DNA of 64,000 bases, taken from Actinoplanes flavus (GTDB lineage: Bacteria > Actinomycetota > Actinomycetes > Mycobacteriales > Micromonosporaceae). Positions 1 to 8,542 of the stretch are shown one piece after another. Position 1 is the stretch's first letter. Each line of letters starts with the position of its first letter. The translations under genes and the position numbers were made by a program. The stretch lies in contig NZ_JAGFNS010000034.1 of assembly GCF_017592555.1 (NCBI RefSeq), forward strand, positions 45,631 to 109,630, in the 5' to 3' direction. The notes under the pieces are model-generated. The model was not told where the DNA came from, did no database searches, and saw nothing but the letters and a program-made list of their open reading frames with translations.

Positions 1-198
1 GGGGCGCGACTGTTCCCGCTCGGCCGGGTCAACGACGAGTCGGTCCTGGCGATCGACGAACACGGACGGGTCTTCGACCTCGACCAGGCCGGCGAGTGGT
101 TCATCGCCGACACCTACATCGAGGCCCTGGAGACGCTGGTGCTCGGCAAACGCACCTACCGCGTCCGCGACGACGGCACCTGGGACGCTTCTGCCTAG
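1..198 (+). CDS. SUKH-3-like immunity protein, 5'-truncated by window edge
   Basis: The reading frame is open from base 1 to a TAG at 196-198 and gives the last 65 residues of a protein. The pattern PLGRVNDESVLAIDEHGRV, then a W-F-I-A-D segment and EALETLVLGKR, matches the C-terminal half of SUKH-3 proteins, which are usually immunity proteins against polymorphic toxins or peptidoglycan-linked nucleases. The N-terminus lies outside the window. No toxin gene is visible on this side. Family assignment is by motif reading only. Confidence 0.6.
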   Translation, partial: GARLFPLGRVNDESVLAIDEHGRVFDLDQAGEWFIADTYIEALETLVLGKRTYRVRDDGTWDASA

Positions 199-245
199 CG
201 CAGACCAATGCGGCGGCACGGGCGGCGAGCATCGACACTCGTACG

Positions 246-581
246 ATGAACGAGATGCTCACCGACCTGTACGCGGCGTTCAACCGCCGTGACATCCCGG
301 CCGTCCTCGACGCCCTCGCACCCGACGTGTCCTGGCCCAACGGCTGGGAAGGCGGCGTCGTGCACGGCCACGACCAGGTGTCCGCCTACTGGCGCCGCCA
401 ATGGGCCGAAGTCGACCCCACCGTGACACCGACCGCCTTCACCACCGAACCCGACGGCCGCATCGCCGTCACCGTCCACCAGGTGGTCCGCGACCGGGCC
501 GGCACCACCCTCGCCGACCAGACCGTCACCCACGTCTACCGCTTCAGCGACGGTCTGGTGGCGGCCATGGAAATCCGCTGA
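246..581 (+). CDS. SnoaL-like (NTF2 fold) protein
   Basis: This 111-residue protein begins LTDLYAAFNRRD and contains VLDALAPDVSWPNGWEGG and a VHGHDQVSAYWRRQW segment, the layout of small SnoaL-like/NTF2-fold proteins with a hydrophobic pocket. The true substrate is unknown; family members range from polyketide cyclases to steroid isomerases and many have no assigned function. I chose the ATG at 246 because the upstream in-frame extension reads through the previous gene. The stop lies 4 bases before the phosphotransferase-like gene at 586, so the two are probably co-transcribed. Confidence 0.7.
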   Translation: MNEMLTDLYAAFNRRDIPAVLDALAPDVSWPNGWEGGVVHGHDQVSAYWRRQWAEVDPTVTPTAFTTEPDGRIAVTVHQVVRDRAGTTLADQTVTHVYRFSDGLVAAMEIR

Positions 582-585
582 CGGC

Positions 586-1350
586 ATGCGACGTACCCCC
601 GAACAGCGGGCCCGGGACGCGTTGCACGTCCACGCCCCCGAACACGCCGGCCACGAACTCGGCCGGCTCGGGTCCGGACTGGACAACACGGCCTTCCTCG
701 CCGGCGACCTGGTCCTGCGGGTGGCCGACGGGCACGACGTCCGGCGTGAGGCGGAACTGCTGTCCCGCGTACGCCCGAGGGTGTCGCTGCCGGTGCCCGA
801 GATCCGGTTCGCCGACGAGGAAGCCGGGGTGCTCGCCTATCCGCTGCTGCCCGGCCGGCCGCTGCTGGGACGGCCCGCCGGACCCGGGCTCGCGCCCGCG
901 ATCGGCCGGTTCCTGCGGGAACTGCACGCGATCGACGTGGCCGGGCCGGTCGAACCCGCGGAGCCGGGGGAGTGGCTGGAGGACCTCGACGGGCCGCCCG
1001 ACCTGCTGCGGCTCCTGCGGGACACGGTGCCGGCGGCCGGCGAGAGGCTGGTGCTCGCCCATGCCGACCTCGGTGCCGAACACCTGCTGGAACACGACGG
1101 CCGCATCACCGGCGTGATCGACTGGACGGATGCGGCCGTCACCGACCCGGCCCTCGACTTCGCGCGCCTCTACCGTGACTTCGGCGCCGGCTTTCTCGCC
1201 GGCGTGGCCGACGCCTACGGGCCGCTGCCGGACCCCGAGCGCATCGTGTACTTCGCCCGGTGCGCCGCGCTGGAGGACCTGGCCTACGGCCACGAACCCT
1301 ACGTTCGCGCCGCGCGGAACAGCCTCACCTGGCTGTTCCCCGGGGCGTGA
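586..1350 (+). CDS. Aminoglycoside phosphotransferase-family kinase
   Basis: The 254-residue protein has the APH/choline-kinase fold signature: a lysine-poor N-lobe with FLAGDLVLRVADG, then the catalytic loop LAHADLGAEHLLEHDG (the Brenner HxDxxxxN-like motif, with H in place of the usual N) followed by GVIDWTDAAVTDPALDFA, equivalent to the DFG-like metal site. Length is usual for small APH members. Members phosphorylate aminoglycosides, homoserine, choline, macrolides or unknown small molecules, so resistance cannot be claimed. It follows the SnoaL-like gene by 4 bases. Confidence 0.75.
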   Translation: MRRTPEQRARDALHVHAPEHAGHELGRLGSGLDNTAFLAGDLVLRVADGHDVRREAELLSRVRPRVSLPVPEIRFADEEAGVLAYPLLPGRPLLGRPAGPGLAPAIGRFLRELHAIDVAGPVEPAEPGEWLEDLDGPPDLLRLLRDTVPAAGERLVLAHADLGAEHLLEHDGRITGVIDWTDAAVTDPALDFARLYRDFGAGFLAGVADAYGPLPDPERIVYFARCAALEDLAYGHEPYVRAARNSLTWLFPGA

Positions 1351-1416
1351 CGCTCCGCCCGTAGATCATCTTGGTAAGGTCCGTTGAGAAGATCGGCCAT
1401 TACTGGAGGAGCCGCG

Positions 1417-1971
1417 GTGAGCACACTCGGCCGAGACGGGCGCAGCTGCCTGCTGCTGATCGACCTACAGGAGGCGGTGGTCGCCGACTGCCTGGACCGC
1501 GACGGCGTCCTGCACCGCACCGCCCGGCTCGTCGACCGGGCCCGCGCCGCCGGCACGCCGGTCGTCCACATCCAGCACGACGGCCCCGGCCTGGAACACG
1601 GCAGCGCCGGCTGGCGACTCGCCGCCCCACTGCGCGCCGCGCCGGGCGAACCGGTGGTCGCCAAGAACTACCGGGACGGCTTCGCCGCCACCGACCTCGA
1701 AACCACCCTCACCCGCCTCGGCACCGACCGGCTGATCATCGCCGGGGCACAATCCGACTTCTGCGTACGCGCGACGATGCAACACGCGGCCGCCGCCGGC
1801 TACGACGTGACCCTGGTCGGCGACTGCCACACCACCACCGACGCCCACCACGACGGCGTCACCATCAGCGCCGCCCAGATCATCGCCCACACCAACCTGT
1901 ACGCCTCGACGCTGCGCTACCCGCACCAGTCCTTCGCCGTCGCCACCCACGACACCGTTCCCCTCGGGTAG
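1417..1971 (+). CDS. Isochorismatase-family cysteine hydrolase
   Basis: The 184-residue protein carries the full catalytic triad of the family: Asp16 in LLLIDLQEA, Lys83 in VVAKNYRDGF and Cys116 in AQSDFCVRAT. Members hydrolyse amides such as nicotinamide or N-carbamoyl compounds, or vinyl ethers such as isochorismate; the substrate here cannot be told. I chose the GTG at 1417 because GGAGGA lies 6 bases upstream; a longer start at 1384 lacks a ribosome site. The gene stands alone between the phosphotransferase and a convergent immunity-like gene. Confidence 0.85.
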   Translation: MSTLGRDGRSCLLLIDLQEAVVADCLDRDGVLHRTARLVDRARAAGTPVVHIQHDGPGLEHGSAGWRLAAPLRAAPGEPVVAKNYRDGFAATDLETTLTRLGTDRLIIAGAQSDFCVRATMQHAAAAGYDVTLVGDCHTTTDAHHDGVTISAAQIIAHTNLYASTLRYPHQSFAVATHDTVPLG

Positions 1972-1990
1972 AAACCGCCTCGCGTACCGC

Positions 1991-2497
1991 TCACCGCATC
2001 GGGAACGGAATGAGTTCCTGCTCCCAGTCGGTCACGGCTGCCGTGATGTCGGCCTGTGGGATCGTCAATCGAACTCGGTGTCCAAGACCCTCATCATCGT
2101 CGTCCGAGCCGTGGGGCGGGCGCGACTCCGATTCGAAGTAGACGCCCAACCTCGCTATACCCTGTGCCGCCTCGCTCAAGGCGAACATCAGATTCGGTTC
2201 GGTGAGCCAGAGCCGAAGCTCGCTGGGGTCAGCGGCTGCCACCGTCGCGGGACTCGCTTCGCTGAGTCCGCGGAGCCACGTCGCAAGTTCTCGTGCCTCC
2301 CACGTGGTCATGCACGGATGGTGGAACTCCCACGACTGAGTGCCATCCCAGACCTTGCCGCGAATCATCAGCCAGTTGGCGTCCCAGTCGACCTGCTCGG
2401 ACCCCGATCGGCCGCTCGCGAACTGGTAGCCGGTCACCGTGATGTCCACAAACAGGCCGTTCAAGGACTCGAGTCTCACGTGTCGAATACTAGGCAA
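1991..2497 (-). CDS. WapI-like immunity protein
   Basis: The 168-residue acidic protein contains VDWDANWLMIRGKVWDG, a W-E-F segment, and TTWEARELATWL, the layout of WapI-type immunity proteins that neutralise tRNA-cleaving toxins of contact-dependent or WapA systems in other bacteria. A DDDDEG stretch follows near residue 135. No toxin lies beside it. It is the first of three minus-strand genes (to 3907) that all resemble orphan immunity or toxin-associated proteins, separated by gaps of 70-80 bases. Confidence 0.55.
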   Translation of the reverse strand: MPSIRHVRLESLNGLFVDITVTGYQFASGRSGSEQVDWDANWLMIRGKVWDGTQSWEFHHPCMTTWEARELATWLRGLSEASPATVAAADPSELRLWLTEPNLMFALSEAAQGIARLGVYFESESRPPHGSDDDDEGLGHRVRLTIPQADITAAVTDWEQELIPFPMR

Positions 2498-2569
2498 GAA
2501 GGACCTCCGGCGAACCGCGGGGTGAGATGAACCGCGATCCGATCGTCGCCCGGCCTTGTGAATTCCGAG

Positions 2570-3088
2570 CTACCGGTCTTTCTCCGGGTCGACCACGTGC
2601 CGCGGGCCAGGTTCGCGTGCGATCCAGGTTGGTCTCTCGCCCCCGAGTACACCGATCGGCAGTTCGACCGGGCTCTGTACCAGCATCAGGAACCGGCCGC
2701 CCCGCAGCAGGTGCTCATACGACGCCCGGGCAACCACGTCGCACAGTCCACGAGCCCACTCCGGGTCGGCCGCGAACGTCTCGTCGAAGCGCCGGATGAC
2801 GAGCGCCCAGCCGGTGCGCCCGCCCAGGTCGAGATAGCGGAGGGCGTCCATCGTCGCGCTGAGGTTGCCGACCGCGTAGTCGTAGTACGACGGGATCGGG
2901 TCGAGCAACTGGAGCAGCATCGACGCACCGGTTCCTCCACGCACCTCGGCAATGCCGTACCCCAGAGCCGCCAACTCGGCGATCACATGGTCGAGCATCA
3001 TCTCACTACGGAAACCAGTGACCGCGCCGTCGTAGAGCAGCTCGTAATCCCACTGCCGCTCTGTCTCCGCCTCGGTAAAAGAAGCCAT
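2570..3088 (-). CDS. Barstar-like protein (RNase inhibitor fold)
   Basis: The 172-residue protein has an N-terminal segment VIAELAALGYGIAEVRGG, then a central ATMDALRYLDLG helix and a strand GWALVIRRFDE, the order seen in barstar-family proteins that cap the active site of barnase-like ribonucleases. The C-terminal 40 residues (after LMLVQSPVE) extend beyond the minimal domain. No barnase homologue is visible nearby. The ATG at 3088 is the only good start; the next upstream region is non-coding. Confidence 0.5.
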   Translation of the reverse strand: MASFTEAETERQWDYELLYDGAVTGFRSEMMLDHVIAELAALGYGIAEVRGGTGASMLLQLLDPIPSYYDYAVGNLSATMDALRYLDLGGRTGWALVIRRFDETFAADPEWARGLCDVVARASYEHLLRGGRFLMLVQSPVELPIGVLGGERPTWIAREPGPRHVVDPEKDR

Positions 3089-3166
3089 TCCGGCAGCCTA
3101 CGGTGACGGGCCATGCGGCCCGGATCTCGCGGCGGCCGTAAGTCGGGTCAGGGGCCCGGCGGATGG

Positions 3167-3907
3167 CTAATCTCGGCCGACTAGGAGGATGAAGGTGCGG
3201 GCGAGCTCGAAACCATCGGTTCGCGGCCAATCCAGGGCCGCGAGCGCCGCACTGGACGCCTCGTGCCGTCGGCCATTGATCCGGACCTCACATTCCGTGA
3301 AATCTCCGCCCTGGCCCACCAGCATCCGGACACCGTTGAGGAACCGCCGGTCGAGGCCGGCCGTGATGACCGGCGCGAGTTCCGACCACGGCATCGTCTC
3401 GGCGAACCATTCCTGCTTCGCGTGGGAGCCGTCGACGGACCAGCCGGTAACGCCGCCGACGATCGCGTGCCAGCCGGCGAATCCACCCTCATCGCTGGAC
3501 GAGAAGTGGGTCGCCAACCGGCCTTTCTGCTCGATCATCTCCAGCACTGTCACCAGGCAGGTATCGATCCAGGCCTGGATCGCCTGCTGGGCCGCCTCGA
3601 CCGGATCGTCGGCGAGGCCCACCGTGCAGTCGGCGATTCTCGGCACGTAGAACAGGTTCGCATTCAGCAGGATTTCCAGGTCGAAGTGGCGGTGGTCGTC
3701 GCTGTGCGGGGGAAGAACACGGACGCCCAGGGACCCCGAGCGCAGCATCGGTCCGCGGCGGCGACCGGGCCGCCAGCGACCGCGGTCGGTCAGTCGCCAC
3801 GTGCCACCCAGTTCGGCGACCATCGGCGCGGCTATCTCCAGGATGCGTCGCGGCGAGAGGGCCTGCGACGCCTGCGGGTCGATCATGGTGGGTGAGGCTA
3901 CCGCCAT
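3167..3907 (-). CDS. DUF6348-like protein
   Basis: The 246-residue protein resembles the DUF6348 family, recognised by a GLADDPVEAAQQAIQAWID helix and a C-terminal segment on EVRINGRRHEASSAALAALDWP. Function is unknown; members often sit among toxin-immunity genes, as here. The frame is open much further upstream, but codon use there is poor and it would overlap the divergent VOC gene. I chose the ATG at 3907 because TGAGG lies 4 bases before it; an ATG at 3886 is possible. Confidence 0.55.
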   Translation of the reverse strand: MAVASPTMIDPQASQALSPRRILEIAAPMVAELGGTWRLTDRGRWRPGRRRGPMLRSGSLGVRVLPPHSDDHRHFDLEILLNANLFYVPRIADCTVGLADDPVEAAQQAIQAWIDTCLVTVLEMIEQKGRLATHFSSSDEGGFAGWHAIVGGVTGWSVDGSHAKQEWFAETMPWSELAPVITAGLDRRFLNGVRMLVGQGGDFTECEVRINGRRHEASSAALAALDWPRTDGFELARTFILLVGRD

Positions 3908-4129
3908 GATCCTCAATGGCCCGCGGCGGTTGCCGACCCTAAGGCGTTCGGGCCCTGCTTCAGCGCCTCGAGTTCCCTCACCGGGAAGGGACGGTCTCCC
4001 CCACATGCCGCCGTAACCGTCTCCGGCGCTGTCGTCGGATACGGCCTGCGCCATACGGATGGTGGCCTGGATGACGGCTGCCACAGCGTCTTGTCGTTTC
4101 GCGTTGCACGTCCGACTACGCTGCGACTC

Positions 4130-4516
4130 ATGACCGCCATCTCCGTCATGCTCGCCGTGCCGGACGCCGCAGCAGCCTCCGCTTGGTATCAGCGAGCCCT
4201 CGGCGCCACTGAGCTGTGGAACCTGGGTTCGGTCATCGGCCTGGAGCTGCACGGGGCGCCGTTCTTCGTCGCGGAGCCGGCGAACAACGGTTGGGAAAGC
4301 CCAACGGTTCTCGGTAGCACCACAGCACGCATCGAGGTGTTCGTCGATGATCCGGATTCCGTCGTCGGTGGCGCCGCCGAGGCGGGAGCCGACTACCACG
4401 ATCCGATCCGCGACCACACCACGCCGTGGGGCACGCACCGTCAGGGCGGCTTCTTCGATCCGTACGGTCACCTCTGGCTCGTGGGAGACAAATCACCGCT
4501 ACAACATCATCGGTAG
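4130..4516 (+). CDS. VOC-family (glyoxalase/bleomycin-resistance-like) protein
   Basis: The 128-residue single-module protein has the VOC pattern: SVMLAVPDAAAASAWYQRALG at the start, FFVAEPANN in the first half, RIEVFVDDPDSVVGGAAEAGAD in the middle and GGFFDPYGHLWLVGDK at the end. VOC proteins include metal-dependent lyases, dioxygenases and antibiotic-sequestering proteins; nothing here decides between them. I chose the ATG at 4130, which begins the first beta strand; an upstream in-frame start adds residues without family resemblance. Confidence 0.8.
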   Translation: MTAISVMLAVPDAAAASAWYQRALGATELWNLGSVIGLELHGAPFFVAEPANNGWESPTVLGSTTARIEVFVDDPDSVVGGAAEAGADYHDPIRDHTTPWGTHRQGGFFDPYGHLWLVGDKSPLQHHR

Positions 4517-4925
4517 TCGGCAAGCCGATCTCGATGCGGGCAAAGAAGACCCGGATGTGCCGCTGATCGGGCCCCCGATGGCGTCGTAGACCGCGTTCGC
4601 AGGGGGCGCGCCCGGCGCTGGCAGGACCGCCCTTAGCCCTCGGCGAAGCCCGGTCGTCGGTTAGGGTCCCGGTCCCGGCCGGAATCCACCCCCAGACAGG
4701 CCGGGGAGGCAGCTGCTTTACGGAGCTGGATCCCTCGGATGCCGGGCGCACCCGCGCCAAGAGTAGAGGTGCCGGGAGGTCGAAGGACAAGCGTGCTGGG
4801 TGTTCTCAACCCGTTTCGCAGGTGGCGTGGGTCGTGATCGGCGGGCCAGGGTCCCCCGCGATCGTGCTTCCGTTACGGTGACGCCTACGAACGACGTCTG
4901 TTCTTCACCACGAAGGAGACCGCCG
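4517..4925. other. Intergenic region without recognisable gene
   Basis: This 409-base stretch separates the VOC gene from the ABC permease. Open frames across it have poor third-position G/C bias or are antisense extensions. It contains several G/C-rich short inverted repeats around 4670-4710 but nothing I can match to a known riboswitch or terminator. A ribosome site AAGGAG lies 7 bases before the permease ATG at 4926. Confidence 0.5.
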
Positions 4926-5792
4926 ATGTCTGAGACCGGCGTCATCCACGACATCGGGTACCAGCGGTACTCCGGCCCCCGGCTGGGCCGCGTCGCGATG
5001 CAGCGGGCCCTCTTCGTGCACGGGTTGCGCGCCGCCTTCGGGCTCGGCCGCTCCGCCAAGGCGAAGATCTTCCCCTGGCTCGTGGCCGGCATCATGCTGC
5101 TGGTCGCCGTCATCGTGGCGGCCGCCCGCTCGATCACCGGAGAGGTGTTCTTCACCTACTTCCAGTACGCCGACCAGATGAGCCTACTGATCGTCTTCTT
5201 CGCGGCGATCGTCGCGCCGCAGCTGGTCTCCCGTGACTTGCGGGCCGGGGTGCTGCCGCTCTACTTCAGCCGCCCGTTGCGGGCCGCCGACTACGTGATC
5301 GCCAAGTTCGCCGCCATGACGGCCGCGACCTGGCTGTTGGTCGGCGTGCCGCAGTTCATCATGTTCCTCGGCGCCGCGTTCACCACCAAGACCGGCGTCG
5401 GCGGGGTGTTCAACGAGCTCTGGGATCTGCTTCCCGGTTGGGCCTACAGCCTGCTCTGGGCGGTGATGTTCGCCGGTGTAAGCCTGCTGATCGCGTCGCT
5501 CACCGGAAAGCAGGCGTTCGCCGCCGGGGGCATCGTGGCGGTCTTCATGGTGACGGTTCCGGTCGTCGGCGTGCTCGCCTCGCTGCCGAGCACCACCGCC
5601 AACCGCCTGTCCGGGCTGGCCAGCCCGACCTTCCTGATCGGAGGAGTCGGTGAGTGGCTCACCGAGAGGGAGAGCCAGCTCGACGTGGGCGTGGGCACGT
5701 TCGGCCCGGTCTACGGTATCGAGGCGGCGTGCCTGGTCGCCGCGTGCTTCCTGCTCCTGCTCGCCCGTTACCGGAAGGTGGCCTCGCTGTGA
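4926..5792 (+). CDS. ABC-2 type transporter permease
   Basis: The 288-residue membrane protein starts with a soluble stretch ending DIGYQRYSGPRLGRV, typical of the actinobacterial ABC-2 permease subfamily, followed by about six hydrophobic segments (near residues 55-75, 90-110, 135-160, 175-195, 200-225 and 260-280). It would form the membrane channel of an exporter that needs a separate ATPase. No ATP-binding gene is adjacent: the next gene is convergent and the upstream 400 bases are empty. The ATG at 4926 is supported by AAGGAG. Confidence 0.8.
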   Translation: MSETGVIHDIGYQRYSGPRLGRVAMQRALFVHGLRAAFGLGRSAKAKIFPWLVAGIMLLVAVIVAAARSITGEVFFTYFQYADQMSLLIVFFAAIVAPQLVSRDLRAGVLPLYFSRPLRAADYVIAKFAAMTAATWLLVGVPQFIMFLGAAFTTKTGVGGVFNELWDLLPGWAYSLLWAVMFAGVSLLIASLTGKQAFAAGGIVAVFMVTVPVVGVLASLPSTTANRLSGLASPTFLIGGVGEWLTERESQLDVGVGTFGPVYGIEAACLVAACFLLLLARYRKVASL

Positions 5793-5802
5793 CCGCGCCG
5801 GG

Positions 5803-6396
5803 TCAGCCGGCGACCTCCAGGTCGACGAGGAAGCCCCGGGCCTGCCACTGCTCTGCGGGAAGCTGGTCGCGGGCCAGTTCGAAGTACTCCTCGGGGCTCA
5901 TGATCTGCAGGGTGCCGGGGTCGGGATCCCCGTCGTCCGGCATGGGTTCGTCGAAAGACGGTTCGTCGCGCAGGCGGGCGGGGCAGGCATCGGGGACGTC
6001 GGTCAGGCGTACGGCCCCGGGCCGGCGGATCCACTCGCTGACGCCGCGATCGTGCAGGTCGTGCAGCGCTCGAACCCGCCGGACGATGCCCACCGTGACG
6101 GGCAGTTCACCGATGACTCCCAGGTAGGCGTCGAAGCCCAGGCACCCGTCGAGCGTGATCGCACCGGCCCGATGATCGCCGTCCCGGACCGCGTGCAGGT
6201 CACCGGCCTCGATGAGTTGGGTCCAGGGCTGCCCGTCGGCATCGAGCAACGTTCCGGCCCGTACGGCGATCTGGTGCAACGCCAGGTTCTCGGGGAGGTC
6301 GGGGGCGTCGAGCCATCTGAGGCGGGTCGACACCTGCTCACCCAGTGACCACGTGGTGTCACGCGGAGCAGTGTCGAGGAGGACCGGCCAGAGCAT
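5803..6396 (-). CDS. Hypothetical protein
   Basis: I do not recognise this 197-residue protein. It is soluble, rich in aspartate and arginine, with an acidic low-complexity stretch (EPMPDDGDPDPG) near residue 155 followed by a helix-like MSPEEYFELARDQL tail. High third-position G/C supports real coding. It converges on the ABC permease with a 10-base gap and is divergent from the TPR-like gene at 6527. Confidence 0.6.
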   Translation of the reverse strand: MLWPVLLDTAPRDTTWSLGEQVSTRLRWLDAPDLPENLALHQIAVRAGTLLDADGQPWTQLIEAGDLHAVRDGDHRAGAITLDGCLGFDAYLGVIGELPVTVGIVRRVRALHDLHDRGVSEWIRRPGAVRLTDVPDACPARLRDEPSFDEPMPDDGDPDPGTLQIMSPEEYFELARDQLPAEQWQARGFLVDLEVAG

Positions 6397-6526
6397 TGAT
6401 TCATGGTTTCACCGACGCTGCGGACAGGTGGCGGTGGGGCCGCTGTCAGCCGCCGGAGGGTGCCGACCTCGATGTGCGCCGGGCAAGATCATAAGATCTG
6501 CACCCTTACCCGGGGAGGCATGGGGC

Positions 6527-7471
6527 ATGTGGCCATTCGATCGGACTCCGAAGATCGATCCGACGCACGGTGACCCGCGGGCGCGTGCGTTGATCAAAGC
6601 GTTGGCGGCGCAGGACCGGGACACCGTCCGTGCCTGCCTCGCCGACGTGCACGACCCGGACGCCCGGGCGTTCCTGTTCTCGCTGGCGGCCGACGTGCCC
6701 GGCGTACAGGATTGGGTGCCCCGATGGGTCGAGGAGGAGCCGGATTCCACGCTGCCGCTGCTGCTGCGAGGCTGCCATGCGGTCTCGTGGGCGTGGGAGG
6801 CCCGCGGCGGCGGTTACGCCAAGTACACCTCGCGGGAGCAGTTCGACGAGTTCTTCCGGCGGCTGCGGCTCGCCGAGGACTGCCTGGACGAGGTCACCCG
6901 CAGGACGCCCGAGGACACCACGGCGTGGGCCTTCCTCACCACGTCGGCGCGGGGCCGGCAGGTCGGCCCGGAGGAGGCCGCGGCCCGGTTCGACGCGGTC
7001 GTCAAGTATGCGCCCGAACACGTGATGGCCCACGAGCAGCGGCTTCAGTACCTCTGCGCCAAGTGGTCCGGCAGCCACGCCGAGATGTTCGCCTTCGCCC
7101 GCGAGGCCGCCGTCCGGGCGACCCCGGGCAGCCAGCTGCACAACGTCCTGGCCGCCGCCCACCTCGAGTACTGGCTCAGCCTGCCGTCGGGTCAGGATCA
7201 GGACCACATGCGCAACCCGCAGGTACGGCAGGAGCTGATCGCCGCGGCGAACCAGTCGGTGCTGCATCCCTCGTTCCGTTCCGTTCCGGGCTGGCCGTCG
7301 CGAGCCAACACCTTCGCGCTGGCCCTGTACCTGAGCGAGGAGTTCGGGTGGGCGGCCCGCGTCTTCGACGTGATCGGTCGCCATGTGACCGAATGGCCGT
7401 GGTACTACCAGGGCGACCCCGCCAGGATGTTCGTATCGGCCCGCAAGGACGCGTACGTTTTCGGCCGGTGA
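6527..7471 (+). CDS. TPR-like protein (DUF4034-like)
   Basis: The 314-residue soluble protein is helical, with repeats resembling degenerate TPR units: AVSWAWEARGGGYA, EDCLDEVTRRTPEDTTAWAFL, RFDAVVKYAPEHVMAHEQRL and a YLCAKWSGSHAEMFAFAREAA motif like that of DUF4034 proteins. Function is unknown. GGGGAGG lies 8 bases before the ATG at 6527; an overlapping ATG at 6520 is out of frame. The gene is transcribed away from the hypothetical at 5803-6396. Confidence 0.6.
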   Translation: MWPFDRTPKIDPTHGDPRARALIKALAAQDRDTVRACLADVHDPDARAFLFSLAADVPGVQDWVPRWVEEEPDSTLPLLLRGCHAVSWAWEARGGGYAKYTSREQFDEFFRRLRLAEDCLDEVTRRTPEDTTAWAFLTTSARGRQVGPEEAAARFDAVVKYAPEHVMAHEQRLQYLCAKWSGSHAEMFAFAREAAVRATPGSQLHNVLAAAHLEYWLSLPSGQDQDHMRNPQVRQELIAAANQSVLHPSFRSVPGWPSRANTFALALYLSEEFGWAARVFDVIGRHVTEWPWYYQGDPARMFVSARKDAYVFGR

Positions 7472-7528
7472 CGCCCGCGCGGCGGCCGGGCCTCCTGCGT
7501 CGTGAGGACGCCACCGTCGCCGCAAAGG

Positions 7529-7960
7529 CTATGGGGTGGTCCTCGCCGAGACGGTGCGCCAGAAGCGGATGAGGAATGCGGGATCGTCGCCGTCGCCGAA
7601 GCGGCAGGACAGCCGCACGTGCTGGTCGCCCGGACGGGTGAGGACGAACCCGGAATCGGCCCAGCCGGCGGTCACCTGGTTCAGCCGAATGGTCCCGGAG
7701 GGACAGCCGATCGTGACGTCGACGACGTCGTCGACATGGTGGTCCTCGCCGGGTTCACCGTCCCACTCCTCCAGGCGCAGGACCGCCTCGTCGTTGTCGA
7801 ACGGTGTCTCCACCAGGATCGACGACCGGCCGGCGCTGACCCAGTCGCCGGCCTCGTGCGGGAACGGCAGATCCTCCTCCTCGGCGCCGTCGTCGGCGAT
7901 GCCGAAGAGCCGGTGGTCAAGTAGCGTCGTGGTGGTGACCGCTGCCAGCCGGTTGCTCAA
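7529..7960 (-). CDS. Hypothetical protein with TTG start
   Basis: I do not recognise this acidic 143-residue protein. It has beta-rich segments such as GRSSILVETPFDNDEAVLRLEEW and VDVTIGCPSGTIRLNQV, and could be an immunity-type protein by size and acidity, but that is a guess. The frame stays open to 8311, yet upstream codons overlap the DHFR-like gene and look non-coding. I chose the TTG at 7960 because AAGGAG lies 6-7 bases upstream and a good coding pattern begins there. Confidence 0.55.
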   Translation of the reverse strand: MSNRLAAVTTTTLLDHRLFGIADDGAEEEDLPFPHEAGDWVSAGRSSILVETPFDNDEAVLRLEEWDGEPGEDHHVDDVVDVTIGCPSGTIRLNQVTAGWADSGFVLTRPGDQHVRLSCRFGDGDDPAFLIRFWRTVSARTTP

Positions 7961-7990
7961 ACCGGTCTCCTTCCGTCCGGGGGAGTGCAC

Positions 7991-8542
7991 ATGAGTTGTG
8001 TGATCGTCCAGCAATGGGTCTCGGTGGACGGGTTCCTCGCCGGACCGGCCGGTGAGCGGGACGTCTTCGCCGCCGTCCAGGATTTCTCCGCCTCCGAGGC
8101 GCACAACATGGCGCTGCTCAAGTCGGTCGACGAGGTGCTGCTGGGACGCCGCACCTACGAGTCCTTCGCCGCGTTCTGGCCGACGGCGGCCGGCGAGCCG
8201 ATGGCCCGGCAGGTCAACGCCCTGTCCAAGACGGTTTGTTCGACCACGCTGACCGAGGCGCCGTGGGGTTCGCACGCGCCGGCCCGCATCGTGGCGGACG
8301 CCGTCGAGCATGTGCGGTCGCGGCGCGAGCAGCGATGCCGGACCATCGTGTGGGGGAGCGCGTCGGTGATGCGGGCGCTGTTCGCCGCCGGTGAGGTCGA
8401 CCAGCTGGAGCTGTTCGTCGCCCCGGTCGTGCTGGGTGACGGCACGCCGCTGCTGGAACGCGGCGACCCTCCGCTTCCGCTGCGGCTGCGGGAGACCGAG
8501 ACGTGGCCGGCCGGTGTGGTCCGCATCCGTTACACCACCTGA
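7991..8542 (+). CDS. Dihydrofolate-reductase-like (RibD C-terminal) protein
   Basis: The 183-residue protein has the RibD-C/DHFR-like pattern: QQWVSVDGFLAGP at the N-terminus, VDEVLLGRRTYESFAAFWP near residue 50, a nucleotide-binding IVWGSASVMRALFAAGEVDQL loop and ELFVAPVVLGDGTPLL. Members bind NADPH, but most stand-alone copies have unknown substrates. The ATG at 7991 is preceded by GGGGGAG at 6 bases, preferred over a GTG at 7985. Its 3' end overlaps that of the truncated TPR gene by 13 bases. Confidence 0.8.
   Translation: MSCVIVQQWVSVDGFLAGPAGERDVFAAVQDFSASEAHNMALLKSVDEVLLGRRTYESFAAFWPTAAGEPMARQVNALSKTVCSTTLTEAPWGSHAPARIVADAVEHVRSRREQRCRTIVWGSASVMRALFAAGEVDQLELFVAPVVLGDGTPLLERGDPPLPLRLRETETWPAGVVRIRYTT

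Noticed and set aside
586..1350. Calling the APH-family gene an aminoglycoside resistance gene
   Set aside because: The family includes many kinases with other substrates and no diagnostic residues were seen.
4670..4740. Possible riboswitch in the 409-base gap before the ABC permease
   Set aside because: The G/C-rich repeats do not match the conserved blocks of any riboswitch I know.
7961..8311. An upstream extension of the TTG-start hypothetical protein
   Set aside because: It runs antisense through the DHFR-like gene, whose domain motifs are clear.
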